DNA of 64,000 nt from WYZ-LMO2 sp038731605 (GTDB taxonomy: Archaea > Halobacteriota > Archaeoglobi > Archaeoglobales > Archaeoglobaceae), in contig JAVYQP010000006.1 in NCBI GenBank assembly GCA_038731605.1, forward strand, positions 17,457 to 81,456, written 5' to 3'. The translations under genes and the position numbers were made by a program. Below, piece by piece: positions 1 through 8,777 of the stretch (position 1 is the first letter of the stretch; each line of letters begins with the position of its first letter). The notes beneath the pieces were generated by a model, which was not told the origin of the DNA, searched no databases, and was given only the letters and a program-made list of their open reading frames with translations.

Positions 1-1
1 G

Positions 2-799
2 ATAGAGCCTATCCACCTCTTTGGCTGTGGACATCCGATGCTACTCGCTTTGGCGGTTGCAATGGGTTGCGATCTTTTTGACTCCGCAGCTTATGCTTTG
101 TATGCAAAAGATGACAGATATCTTACGGTTTACGGGACGAAAAAGCTCTCAGAGCTTCAATATTTCCCCTGTGATTGTCCAGCTTGCGTAAAAACGAGCC
201 CCGAGGAAGTAAGGGAGATGGAGAAAAAGGAGAGGGAGGTCTTCCTTGCGGAGCACAATCTGTATGCGACCTTCGAAGAGATCAGGGTGATAAAGGAAGC
301 GATAGAAGAGAACTCGCTTTTTGAGCTCGTTGAAAAAAGGATTAGAGCACATCCAAACCTGATCAGCGCATGGAGGATCATAAAGGACTACTCCGAGCTC
401 TTCGAGCGATACGACCCTTGGATAAAGACGAAGTTCTTCTACTGTGGTGTCGAGACTTTGCTCAGACCAGCGGTAAAAAGGCACGTCGAAGCTGTGAAAA
501 GCGTTGAATTCGAAAAAGACACAATTGTGATTTCAACAGACTTCGGAATTTTGGCAGACGCTTATCTCCGCCCAGTTTTCGGCGTTGTTCCAATTGAGCT
601 CCTCGAAAGCTACCCTTGCGGTCATGCGGAGATGCCAGACGATGATGTGATCGAAAAGGAGGCGTTTGAGGTTGCGATTGAGAATCTGAAGGATTTCGTG
701 AAGGCAAAACGGGAAAAGAAGTTCGTAATTCACTTAACTGGGAGATGGATGGAGTTCGTCAAAGATCTGCCAGAAGGTTGTGAGTATGTTCTACACTGA
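2..799 (+). CDS. tgtA: archaeosine tRNA-guanine transglycosylase, C-terminal part (5' truncated by window)
   Basis: The reading frame is open from the first bases and starts inside the gene, so the N-terminus lies outside the window. The visible part opens with a HLFGCGHPM-type segment, typical of TGT enzymes. A cysteine cluster with CDCPAC follows, consistent with the structural zinc site. Archaeal TgtA exchanges guanine-15 in the tRNA D-loop for preQ0, the first step of archaeosine synthesis. The stop overlaps the start of the next gene, arcS, which performs the following step, so the two are almost certainly co-transcribed. The 38-base start (first ATG) is internal and not a real start. 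Confidence 0.85.
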   Translation: MEPIHLFGCGHPMLLALAVAMGCDLFDSAAYALYAKDDRYLTVYGTKKLSELQYFPCDCPACVKTSPEEVREMEKKEREVFLAEHNLYATFEEIRVIKEAIEENSLFELVEKRIRAHPNLISAWRIIKDYSELFERYDPWIKTKFFYCGVETLLRPAVKRHVEAVKSVEFEKDTIVISTDFGILADAYLRPVFGVVPIELLESYPCGHAEMPDDDVIEKEAFEVAIENLKDFVKAKREKKFVIHLTGRWMEFVKDLPEGCEYVLH

Positions 800-2348
800 A
801 AAGAGAGACGGTTTCGCAAGGCTTGGAGTTCTTGAGCTGGAGGAGAAAATTCAAACTCCAGCGATGCTTGAGGGAAAGAGCTTGGAGAAGTTTGACTTCG
901 GAAAGGCTCCGTATGCGATCAAGAAGCTTTTTCCAGACGTCTACGAGAGGTTGAAGCCCAAGGGCGATGTGGCGATTCTCACAGGTCTTTCCACGATGAT
1001 GCCGAGGGAGATAAACGAAGCCTTCTCAGAGCTTCGTGGAACAAAAGCAATCTTTGCAGTTGCGTGCGCAACTCCTTTAAACGTTTCGATGCTGATCTAC
1101 CTCGGCGCAGACCTTGTAGACAACTTGATGGCGATTGCGAAAGCTTATCGTGGAATTTACTTCTTCGGGGATCTCGAGATCGGCGTTGAAAAGCTCGAGA
1201 GATTTCCGTGTGACTGCGAGCATTGCAAGCGACAAAGGATCAAGGAGCTGAAGAAAGAAGAGGTTTACGAGGTCGTTGCGAAGCACAACAGCGAAGTCTT
1301 GAGGCAGGAAGTTGAGAGGTGCAGAATCCTGATTGCAGAAGAGAACCTGAGGAACTACGTTGAAGCGAAGTCTAAACTAAGCCCAGATTTGACAGCGTTG
1401 CTCAGATTCTCGGATTTCGAAGCACAAAACTGTTTTCCGAGGTTCAGAAGGTCAACGCTCTACTTCACGTCGCAAGAAAGTGCGAATAGATTCGAGGTTA
1501 GATACTTCTTCGAGAGGGCTTTGGAGTGCTACGAGCCGAAGACAAAGGCATTGCTCTTGCTTCCCTGCACGGCAAGAAAGCCTTACCTTGCTTCGAAGAC
1601 GCATCGAGCGATAAGAAGTGCAGTTAAGGTAAACGTGAACGAGATCGTAATCTCATCGCCCCTCGTAGTTCCGAGAGAGTTCGAACTCCTCTATCCAGCG
1701 GTGAACTACGACACCCCTGTGACTGGGCACTGGAGCGAGGAGGAGATAGAGTTCGTAGCAAAATGGCTTAGAAAGTTCGTGGAGAAGGGAGAGTTTGAGA
1801 AAATAGTTGCACACGTCGAAGGAGGGTATAGGAAAGTCGTTGAGAGGGCTTTGAAAGACTTCGAAGTTGTTTTCACCGCAGAAGGAGAGATTTTAAGCGA
1901 GAGCTCGTTGAAAAAACTCAAAAAAGAGCTTGAGGGCTACGAGAGCTTTGATCTCTTCGCAGAGATGTTCAGACATGCGTCGAGGTATCAGTTCGGGATC
2001 GAAGTGGATGGAGTTGCGAAGGGCAAATACCCGGAGATAGAGCTAATCAGGAAGGAGAGGATTGCGAGGTTCGATCTGAGATACGGAAACCTCGACGTCT
2101 ACGGCGAGTTTGCAAAAGAGATCCTAAGGAGTGGGAACTACGTCGTGAAGATCGCAGACTTTGAACCGAGTTCAACGATATTCTGCGCTGGCGTTGAAAA
2201 AGCGGACGAGAGAATTCGCCCAAACGATGTTGTTGTCTTCTACAACTCGCAACTTTACGGCGTTGGGATCGCAAGAATGCACGGCAAGGAGATGGTTGAA
2301 GCAGAAAAAGGCGTCGCAGTTGAAGTGAGGCGAAAGTCGAGGTTTTAA
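786..2348 (+). CDS. arcS: archaeosine synthase (TgtA2-like, PUA domain)
   Basis: About 520 residues. The N-terminal half resembles a decayed TGT barrel and keeps a CDCEHC cysteine group. The middle carries PCTARKPY (about residue 260), the signature of the ArcS core. The last 80 residues look like a PUA RNA-binding domain. ArcS converts preQ0-15 in tRNA to archaeosine using an amine donor. The gene overlaps tgtA by about 14 bases. A GTG at 780 is an alternative start; I prefer the ATG at 786. Family assignment is from motif recognition and context. Confidence 0.85.
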   Translation: MFYTEKRDGFARLGVLELEEKIQTPAMLEGKSLEKFDFGKAPYAIKKLFPDVYERLKPKGDVAILTGLSTMMPREINEAFSELRGTKAIFAVACATPLNVSMLIYLGADLVDNLMAIAKAYRGIYFFGDLEIGVEKLERFPCDCEHCKRQRIKELKKEEVYEVVAKHNSEVLRQEVERCRILIAEENLRNYVEAKSKLSPDLTALLRFSDFEAQNCFPRFRRSTLYFTSQESANRFEVRYFFERALECYEPKTKALLLLPCTARKPYLASKTHRAIRSAVKVNVNEIVISSPLVVPREFELLYPAVNYDTPVTGHWSEEEIEFVAKWLRKFVEKGEFEKIVAHVEGGYRKVVERALKDFEVVFTAEGEILSESSLKKLKKELEGYESFDLFAEMFRHASRYQFGIEVDGVAKGKYPEIELIRKERIARFDLRYGNLDVYGEFAKEILRSGNYVVKIADFEPSSTIFCAGVEKADERIRPNDVVVFYNSQLYGVGIARMHGKEMVEAEKGVAVEVRRKSRF

Positions 2349-2779
2349 GTTGCGACGATCATCTGCGATTGGACCACGTAAATTGGGTTCCCATAGGGAT
2401 CGAAGTATCCGTCGAGTCTGAGAACTTTGGTTATCACCGTCTTTGTCCTTATCACGCTCCCGTCCTCGAGCTCGTATTCGTTCCAGTCCTCGCCAACAAT
2501 CGCTTTTATTTTAACAACGGTGGGTTTTCTCTTCTTTGCGATTTCCTGAATCGGTGGCACAAATTCCGAAGGTTGCCCTCGAAGCTCTTCTGGTGATCTC
2601 GCAACGACCACGTTCTGACTGTCGATCCTGTAAATCGGCTCCCCAAGCGCATCTCTTTGCCCAGTATCGAAGACCCTCGTCAAGACAGACTTGAACCTAA
2701 TCACCGTCCCGTCTTCAAGGAAAACGTTCATCCACTCCTCCTTCCGAGCCCTGAAGTCGAGCTCCCTCAGCCTCTGCAT
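2345..2779 (-). CDS. hypothetical protein with two tandem copies of a ~45-residue unit
   Basis: 144 residues, not recognised as a named family. The N-terminal and C-terminal halves are clearly duplicated. Each contains an E-x-W...LEDG-T/S-VIR-x-K-x-V block followed by a Y/F-D-P/A-x-G-x-PIY-x-x-x-SQ-x-x-VA block. The halves are joined by a basic KKRKP linker. No signal peptide or membrane segment is visible. The pattern suggests two small beta-rich domains, perhaps binding nucleic acid or a protein partner, but that is a guess. It converges on arcS (4-base overlap of stops) and is divergent from the alanine dehydrogenase gene. Confidence 0.65.
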   Translation of the reverse strand: MQRLRELDFRARKEEWMNVFLEDGTVIRFKSVLTRVFDTGQRDALGEPIYRIDSQNVVVARSPEELRGQPSEFVPPIQEIAKKRKPTVVKIKAIVGEDWNEYELEDGSVIRTKTVITKVLRLDGYFDPYGNPIYVVQSQMIVAT

Positions 2780-2827
2780 AGACTAAGCTATTAAAAAAAT
2801 TTAAATACGTTGCGGAGAAAATCGGGT

Positions 2828-3787
2828 ATGGAGACGCTTATTCTTACGCAAAGAGATGTCGAGTCCCTTGTGACGATGAGGGAAGCTATAAGCGCAGTTG
2901 AGGAGGCTTTTAGGCTCTATGCAACCTCAAAAGTCTTGATGCCACCCAAAGTCTACCTGACTCTTGAAGAGGGTGATTTTAGAGCGATGCCCTCTGCGCT
3001 GATGGGCTACGCTGGTGTTAAATGGGTGAATTCCCATCCAAAAAATCCCGAAAAAGGCTTTCCGACTGTCATGGCGGTATATATCCTCAACGACCCATCC
3101 AACGGCTTCCCTCTCGCAATTATGGACGCTACTTTCCTAACTTCTCTCCGCACCGGTGCTGGTGGCGGTGTTGCAATGAAGTTCTTAGCGAAGAAGAACA
3201 GCAAGGTCTTCGGATTCATTGGTTGTGGGAAGCAGGCGATTTTTCAGTTGCTTGCGATTAAAGAGCTCTTTAGGCCAGAGATCGTCAAGGCTTTCGATGT
3301 AAACGAGAAGGCAAGCAAGAAGTTCAAGGAATTCTGTGAAAAAAATGGTTTTGAGTGCAAATTGGCTCAGCCAAGCGAAGTCTGCGACTGCGATGTGCTA
3401 ATAACAACGACTCCTTCAACGAAACCGGTTGTTAAGAACGAGTGGGTAAGCGAAGGAATTCACATAAACGCAATCGGCGCAGATGCGCCAGGAAAGCAGG
3501 AGCTCGAGATAGAAATTCTCAAGAGGGCGAAGATCGTCGTAGACGACCTTGAGCAAGCGTTACACGGCGGGGAAGTGAACGTTGCACACTCGATGGGGTT
3601 GATAAAGAAGGAAGACATATACGCAACGCTCGGCGAGATCGTAGCTGGACTTAAAAAAGGCAGGGAAGGCGACGAGATCACGATCTTCGACTCCACCGGC
3701 TTGGCGATCCAAGATATTGCGGTTGCGAAAATAGCATACGAGAAGGCAGTTAGAGAAGGCGTGGGGATGAAGGTAAATTTGCTATGA
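2828..3787 (+). CDS. ala: L-alanine dehydrogenase, ornithine cyclodeaminase/mu-crystallin family
   Basis: 319 residues starting METLILTQ, closely resembling the characterised Archaeoglobus alanine dehydrogenase. It has a Rossmann motif (GFIGCGKQA), the substrate-side lysine in the AGVKWVNSHP segment, and the conserved DDLEQA and FDSTGLAIQD motifs. It should catalyse NAD-dependent interconversion of alanine and pyruvate plus ammonia. A TTG at 2810 would extend the frame. The ATG at 2828 is preferred because it sits about 24 bases after a TTTAAATA box (2799-2806), the spacing of a leaderless archaeal transcript. Its last codons overlap the next gene by 4 bases. Confidence 0.88.
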   Translation: METLILTQRDVESLVTMREAISAVEEAFRLYATSKVLMPPKVYLTLEEGDFRAMPSALMGYAGVKWVNSHPKNPEKGFPTVMAVYILNDPSNGFPLAIMDATFLTSLRTGAGGGVAMKFLAKKNSKVFGFIGCGKQAIFQLLAIKELFRPEIVKAFDVNEKASKKFKEFCEKNGFECKLAQPSEVCDCDVLITTTPSTKPVVKNEWVSEGIHINAIGADAPGKQELEIEILKRAKIVVDDLEQALHGGEVNVAHSMGLIKKEDIYATLGEIVAGLKKGREGDEITIFDSTGLAIQDIAVAKIAYEKAVREGVGMKVNLL

Positions 3788-4446
3788 AAATAGCCCTGCT
3801 CACTTCAGGCGGAAAGGATTCGATCTTAGCCCTGCACAGAATTTCGAAGGGCGAAATAACGCTCGTCACCGCAATCCCAAAGAGCGCAGATTCTTTCATG
3901 TTCCACACTGTAAACCTCCACATGGTCGATGCGATCGCAAGCTGTCTCGAGTTGCCTTTGCACAAAATTGCGGTCTCTGGGGTTGAGGAAAAAGAAGTTG
4001 AGGAGCTTGAAAAGGGAATTTCATCGCTTGAAGTCGATGCGATTTGCTGTGGGGCGATAGCTTCGAGCTATCAGCTGAAGAGAGTAGAAAGAATTTGCGA
4101 GAGACTTGGCTTAGAGCTACTCGCCCCCTTGTGGGGAGAGGATCAAGAGAAAATTCTCAGGGAGGTTGCAAAGAATTTTGAGGCGATAATCGTCAGCGTT
4201 TCTGCGATGGGGCTCGATGAAACCTTTCTCGGCAGAAGAATTGACGAAAAATGCATTGAAGATCTGAAAAAAATCGCAGAGAAGACAAGGATAAACTTAG
4301 CGGGGGAAGGTGGGGAATATGAGACGCTCGTCTTAGATGCACCGCTCTACAAAAGGCGAATTGTTGTTAAGGAACTTGAGAAAAGATGGGAAAAAGTCCG
4401 TGGGGTTGCATTGGTGAAGGAGTTCGAAAAAATCGAAAAGCTTTAG
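3784..4446 (+). CDS. Dph6-type ATP-pyrophosphatase (diphthine--ammonia ligase family)
   Basis: 220 residues. The N-terminal PP-loop SGGKDS binds ATP, and the C-terminal EGGEYETLVLDAP motif is characteristic of the Dph6/MJ0570 family. In eukaryotes Dph6 performs the last amidation of diphthamide on elongation factor 2, and the archaeal homologues are presumed to do the same. It overlaps the alanine dehydrogenase stop by 4 bases (ATGA), so the two share a transcript. Length is normal for the archaeal single-domain form. Substrate assignment is from family knowledge only. Confidence 0.8.
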   Translation: MKIALLTSGGKDSILALHRISKGEITLVTAIPKSADSFMFHTVNLHMVDAIASCLELPLHKIAVSGVEEKEVEELEKGISSLEVDAICCGAIASSYQLKRVERICERLGLELLAPLWGEDQEKILREVAKNFEAIIVSVSAMGLDETFLGRRIDEKCIEDLKKIAEKTRINLAGEGGEYETLVLDAPLYKRRIVVKELEKRWEKVRGVALVKEFEKIEKL

Positions 4447-4548
4447 AAAAGAATTGTAGGCATCGAAAGCTCGATGAATTGCCACCGTTTTTTCCAATCG
4501 CCGTTTTTGGGTTTCGAACTTTTAATCATTGAATAATTTTTCGAAAGA

Positions 4549-4558
4549 TTTATATAAT
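4549..4558 (+). promoter_or_regulatory. TATA box of the sat-apr operon
   Basis: TTTATATAAT lies in an AT-rich intergenic stretch (4447-4589), about 40 bases before the sat start. Initiation about 25 bases downstream would give a short 5' leader carrying the purine-rich GAGGTTGGGGGTG ribosome site. This contrasts with the leaderless genes around it and fits a strongly expressed metabolic operon. Confidence 0.6.
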
Positions 4559-4589
4559 CCCTGGCAAAAAAGAGGTTGGGGGTGTCTCG

Positions 4590-5960
4590 ATGGCACTACT
4601 TAAAATACCACCACCACACGGTGGAAAGCTTGTTGATAGAGTTGTCAAAAACAAAGATAGGGCGGAAAAATTGGCTGCTGGTTGCCCAAGATTCGAGCTT
4701 AAGCCAACAACCGATGCGAAGGGTGTGCCAATAAGACACGTGTATAGAGAGATAATGTCTGTTTGCTACGGCTTTTTCAGCCCCTTAGAAGGTTCAATGG
4801 TCAGAGAAGAGCTTGAGAGGGTTCTTAAGGAGAGAAGGTTGCTCAGCGAGTGGATTTTCCCATATCCAATTCTGTTCGATGTAAGCGAAGAGGACTACAA
4901 AGCCCTCGGGGTTAAAGAGGGCGACAGATTACTGCTAACGCTGAAGGGACAGCCATTTGCGACGCTTGACATAGAGGAGATCTACAGGATCGATCCAAAG
5001 GACGTTGCAACGAGAACGTTCGGAACCCCAGAAAAGAACCCAGAAGTCGTTCGTCAGCCGTTCGACGACAAGCATCCGGGTTACGTGATCTACAAGTTCC
5101 ATCAGCCCGTGATCTTCGCTGGTAAATACACGATAATCAACGAGCCAAAGTTCAAGGAGCCATACGATCGCTTCTGGTTCCCACCTGCGAAGTGCAGAGA
5201 AGTTATAAAGAACGTCAAGAAGTGGAGAACCGTAATCGCTCACCAGACGAGGAACGTTCCACACGTCGGGCACGAGATGCTGATGAAGTGCGCAGCCTTT
5301 ACCGGCGACGTCGAGCCATGCGGTGGAATCCTCGTGAACGCAATAATTGGTGCGAAGAGAAAGGGCGATTATCCAGACGAAGCGATTCTCGAAGGGCATG
5401 AAGCGGTGAACAAATACGGCTACATAAAGCCAGAGAGACACATGGTTACCATGACGCTCTGGGACATGCGCTATGGAAACCCAATCGAGTCGCTGTTGCA
5501 CGGCGTTATAAGGCAGAACATGGGATGCACGCATCACATGTTCGGTCGCGATCATGCGGCGGTTGGCGAATACTACGACATGTATGCTACACAAATTCTG
5601 TGGACAAAGGGGATTCCGAGCTTTGGCTTTGAAGCTCCGCCAAACGAGGTCGACTATGGGCTCAGGATACTACCGCAGAACATGGCGGAGTTCTGGTATT
5701 GTCCAAAGTGCGGAGAGGTTGCCTACAGCGAAACCTGCGGACACAGCAAAGAGAAGCAGAAGTTCAGCGGAAGCTTTGTCAGGGGCATAGTCTCGGAGGG
5801 CATCTTCCCACCGAACGTCATCTTCAGACCAGAGGTCTACAAGGTGATAGTGAAGTGGTGGAAGGTCTACGGCTACCCATTCGTGAACAACAAGTATCTG
5901 AAGCTGAAAGCGCAAGAGCTTGAAGTCGACGTCCCACCGCTTGAGATCCCAAAGGCGTGA
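4590..5960 (+). CDS. sat: dissimilatory sulfate adenylyltransferase (ATP sulfurylase)
   Basis: 456 residues. Visible motifs are QTRNVPHVGHE (ATP/sulfate site, replacing the HxGH-type signature), HMFGRDHA (conserved GRDH loop), and a zinc-type CPKCG...CGH cluster near residue 370. Sat activates sulfate with ATP to adenosine 5'-phosphosulfate (APS) in the cytoplasm, the first step of sulfate respiration. The gene order sat / small gene / aprB / aprA is the one known from Archaeoglobus. A ribosome site GAGGTTGGGGGTG precedes the ATG. Confidence 0.96.
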   Translation: MALLKIPPPHGGKLVDRVVKNKDRAEKLAAGCPRFELKPTTDAKGVPIRHVYREIMSVCYGFFSPLEGSMVREELERVLKERRLLSEWIFPYPILFDVSEEDYKALGVKEGDRLLLTLKGQPFATLDIEEIYRIDPKDVATRTFGTPEKNPEVVRQPFDDKHPGYVIYKFHQPVIFAGKYTIINEPKFKEPYDRFWFPPAKCREVIKNVKKWRTVIAHQTRNVPHVGHEMLMKCAAFTGDVEPCGGILVNAIIGAKRKGDYPDEAILEGHEAVNKYGYIKPERHMVTMTLWDMRYGNPIESLLHGVIRQNMGCTHHMFGRDHAAVGEYYDMYATQILWTKGIPSFGFEAPPNEVDYGLRILPQNMAEFWYCPKCGEVAYSETCGHSKEKQKFSGSFVRGIVSEGIFPPNVIFRPEVYKVIVKWWKVYGYPFVNNKYLKLKAQELEVDVPPLEIPKA

Positions 5961-5969
5961 GGTGATCGT

Positions 5970-6317
5970 ATGCCACACTTCATAGGGGTTATAATCGACG
6001 AGAAAAGGATGGAAAAGATCAAGGGAACTCCGCTCGAGAAGGAGATAAAGGACATGTTCGGCGGAGCACTGAAGATGATCGCAGTCCCAGTTCCAGAGGA
6101 GAAGTCGAAGGAGATCCTAAAAGCCTTCGACAAGGCGAGAATTGACTCCAGAGGATACATCGAAGACGTTCCCGTTGCGTTCAGGAGGGCTGTGTTCGAA
6201 GAGATGGTCAAGGCAAAGTCCTTAGACGTCATCGATAAAGTCCTCGCAAGGATTTCGGAGATTCAGGAGGCGGCGAAGAAGGAGGACGAGTATATTCCAC
6301 CACCGGAGGTGGAATAA
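5970..6317 (+). CDS. small conserved protein of the sat-apr locus (possibly DUF6955)
   Basis: 115 residues, soluble and helix-rich, ending in a proline/acidic tail (YIPPPEVE). The function is not known to me. A homologue sits at the same place between sat and aprB in Archaeoglobus, so an accessory role in APS handling or Sat-Apr assembly is reasonable but unproven. There is no cysteine or metal motif, which argues against electron transfer. It starts nine bases after sat with GAGGTGATCGT just upstream, so it is translated from the same message. Confidence 0.75.
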   Translation: MPHFIGVIIDEKRMEKIKGTPLEKEIKDMFGGALKMIAVPVPEEKSKEILKAFDKARIDSRGYIEDVPVAFRRAVFEEMVKAKSLDVIDKVLARISEIQEAAKKEDEYIPPPEVE

Positions 6318-6367
6318 AAAAGTAAAGTTTAAATTTTTTGCTCGTAAAAAGGGGAGGAGGTGGAAAT

Positions 6368-6820
6368 ATGCCGAGTTTTGTAAACCCGGAGAAATGCGAC
6401 GGTTGTAAGGCGTTGGAAAAGACTGCGTGCCAATACATTTGCCCGAACGACCTGATGGTTTTGGACAAGGAGAAGATGAAGGCATACAACAGAGAGCCAG
6501 ACATGTGCTGGGAGTGCTACAGCTGCGTGAAAATGTGCCCCCAGGGAGCGATTGACGTAAGGGGCTACGTGGACTATTCGCCCCTTGGCGCAAGTTGCGT
6601 GCCAATGCGTGGAACGAGCGACATAATGTGGACCGTGAAATACAGAAACGGGAAAGTTCTGCGCTTTAAGTTCCCGATAAGAACTACGCCCTGGGGATCG
6701 ATAAAACCATTCGACGGCTTCCCAGAGCCCACGATGGATGCTTTGAAGACCGAGTTGCTTGCTGGTGAGCCCCAGATCCTTGGGCTGAATGAGCTTTACA
6801 AGCCGAAGAAGAAGGTGTGA
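6368..6820 (+). CDS. aprB: adenylylsulfate reductase beta subunit (two 4Fe-4S clusters)
   Basis: 150 residues, the usual AprB length. Two ferredoxin-type clusters are seen: CDGCKALEKTACQYICP near residue 10 and CWECYSCVKMCPQGA near residue 47. The C-terminal tail (about residues 105-150) is the extension that wraps around AprA in known structures. AprB feeds electrons to the AprA flavin for reduction of APS to sulfite and AMP. The ATG at 6368 follows the strong GGGGAGGAGGTGG ribosome site. An upstream in-frame TTG at 6338 is rejected because the homologues begin MPSFV. Confidence 0.96.
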   Translation: MPSFVNPEKCDGCKALEKTACQYICPNDLMVLDKEKMKAYNREPDMCWECYSCVKMCPQGAIDVRGYVDYSPLGASCVPMRGTSDIMWTVKYRNGKVLRFKFPIRTTPWGSIKPFDGFPEPTMDALKTELLAGEPQILGLNELYKPKKKV

Positions 6821-6830
6821 GGTGGTTTAG

Positions 6831-8762
6831 ATGGTATACGTTCCGAAGAAGTATGAGCTTTACAAGCCTGAAGACGTGAAGACCGAGGTCGTAGAGACGG
6901 ACCTTTTGATCATCGGCGGTGGCTTCTCTGGATGCGGTGCTGCTTACGAAGCAGCTTACTGGGCAAAGCTTGCTGGGCTTAAGGTTACCTTGGTCGAGAA
7001 GGCTGCGATTGAGAGAAGTGGCGCAGTTGCGCAGGGTTTGTCTGCTATAAACACCTACCTCGACCTCACCGGAAGGAGCGAAAGGCAGAACACGGTCGAG
7101 GATTACGTTCGATATGTAACCTTAGACATGATGGGGTTGGCGAGAGAAGATCTCGTCGCAGACTACGCAAGGCACGTGGACGGAACTGTCCACCTATTCG
7201 AGAAATGGGGATTGCCAATCTGGAAGACTCCACAGGGCAAATATGTGCGTGAAGGGCAGTGGCAGATAATGATCCACGGCGAAAGCTACAAACCGATAAT
7301 CGCAGAAGCTGCGAAGATGGCTGTTGGTGAGAAGAACATCTACGAGAGAGTCTTCATCGTCAAGCTCCTAATGGACAAGAAGGATCCGAACAGAGTTGCT
7401 GGAGCGGTTGGGTTCAGTGTGAGAGAGCCAAAGTATTACATATTCAAAGCCAAGGCGGTGATCCTCGCAACCGGTGGTGCGACGCTACTCTTCAGACCAA
7501 GGAGCGTCGGTGAAGCTGCTGGGAGAACATGGTATGCGATCTTCGACACTGGTAGCGGGTATGCAATGGGCATGTGGGCAGGAGCAATGCTCACGCAGTT
7601 CGAGCACCGCTTCATCCCGTTCAGGTTCAAGGACGGCTACGGACCCGTGGGAGCATGGTTCCTGTTCTTCAAGTGCAAAGCAAAGAACGCTTACGGTGAG
7701 CTCTACATTGAAACAAGAAAAGCTGAGCTCGAGAAGTATAAGCCCTACGGTTTAGCAGTGCCTACCCCAACACCGCTGAGAAACCACCAAGTGATGCTTG
7801 AGATCATGGAGGGCAAGCACCCGATATACATGCACACCGAAGAAGCGATGGCTGAGCTTGCGGGCGGAGACAAGAAGAAGCTGAAGCACATCTACGATGA
7901 GGCGTTCGAGGACTTCTTGGACATGACAATCAGCCAGGCGTTGCTGTGGGCGGCACAGAACATCGATCCGCAAGAGAAACCAAGTGAAGCGATGCCTGCG
8001 GAGCCATACATCATGGGTTCACACAGCGGTGAAGCTGGATTCTGGGTCTGCGGACCAAGCGACCTGATGCCAGAGGAGTATGCGAAGTTCTTCCCGCTCA
8101 GATACAACAGAATGACCACGGTTAAAGGGCTATTCGCAATTGGTGACTGCGCTGGAGCGAATCCGCACAAGTTCTCAAGCGGTTCGTTCACTGAAGGAAG
8201 AATCGCTGCAAAGGCTGCGGTGAGATACATCGTCGAGCAGAAACCAGATGTTGAAGTTGACATGAAGGAGGCAGAGGAGTTCAAGAAGAAGGTATTCCAG
8301 CCAATGGTCACCTTCATGGAGAACCAGAAGCTCTCAACCGACGAAACCGTGAACCCGAACTACATCCTGCCATGGCAGGGTCTCGTAAGGCTCCAGAAGA
8401 TCATGGACGAATACGCAGCTGGTATTGCGACGATGTATAAGACGAACGAGAAACTACTCCAGAGGGCACTTGAACTGCTTGCATTCCTGAAAGAAGACCT
8501 CGAGAAGCTCGCTGCAAGAGATCTCCACGAGCTAATGCGAGCCTGGGAGCTCGTGCACAGAGTCTGGACTGCGGAGGCGCACGTAAGGCACATGCTCGAA
8601 AGGAAAGAGACAAGATGGCCGGGCTACTACTACAGAACAGATTATCCAGAGCTCAACGACAAGGAGTGGAAGTGCTTCCTCTGTAGCAAATACGACGCAA
8701 AGACGGGCAACTGGACTTTCGAGAAGGTGCCCTACGTTCAGGTTATCGAGTGGAAATACTAA
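6831..8762 (+). CDS. aprA: adenylylsulfate reductase alpha subunit (FAD)
   Basis: 643 residues. The N-terminal dinucleotide motif LLIIGGGFSGCGAA binds FAD and is followed by the fumarate-reductase-type fold. The C-terminal helical domain is complete. AprA reduces APS to sulfite plus AMP on the flavin, receiving electrons through AprB. It starts ten bases after aprB with GAGGTGG upstream. Length and order match Archaeoglobus aprA. No qmo genes follow, so the membrane electron donor complex must be encoded elsewhere. The T-rich run right after the stop may end the operon. Confidence 0.97.
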   Translation: MVYVPKKYELYKPEDVKTEVVETDLLIIGGGFSGCGAAYEAAYWAKLAGLKVTLVEKAAIERSGAVAQGLSAINTYLDLTGRSERQNTVEDYVRYVTLDMMGLAREDLVADYARHVDGTVHLFEKWGLPIWKTPQGKYVREGQWQIMIHGESYKPIIAEAAKMAVGEKNIYERVFIVKLLMDKKDPNRVAGAVGFSVREPKYYIFKAKAVILATGGATLLFRPRSVGEAAGRTWYAIFDTGSGYAMGMWAGAMLTQFEHRFIPFRFKDGYGPVGAWFLFFKCKAKNAYGELYIETRKAELEKYKPYGLAVPTPTPLRNHQVMLEIMEGKHPIYMHTEEAMAELAGGDKKKLKHIYDEAFEDFLDMTISQALLWAAQNIDPQEKPSEAMPAEPYIMGSHSGEAGFWVCGPSDLMPEEYAKFFPLRYNRMTTVKGLFAIGDCAGANPHKFSSGSFTEGRIAAKAAVRYIVEQKPDVEVDMKEAEEFKKKVFQPMVTFMENQKLSTDETVNPNYILPWQGLVRLQKIMDEYAAGIATMYKTNEKLLQRALELLAFLKEDLEKLAARDLHELMRAWELVHRVWTAEAHVRHMLERKETRWPGYYYRTDYPELNDKEWKCFLCSKYDAKTGNWTFEKVPYVQVIEWKY

Positions 8763-8776
8763 ATTTTTTAATTTTT
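8763..8776 (+). terminator. T-rich stretch after aprA
   Basis: AATTTTTTAATTTTTG directly follows the aprA stop codon. Runs of T are enough to end transcription in archaea. It also lies against the start of the next gene, so it could equally be part of that gene's promoter. Confidence 0.35.
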
Positions 8777-8777
8777 G

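Noticed and set aside
4935..5594. 219-codon minus-strand frame inside sat
   Set aside because: Shadow of the sat coding strand; no recognisable protein features.
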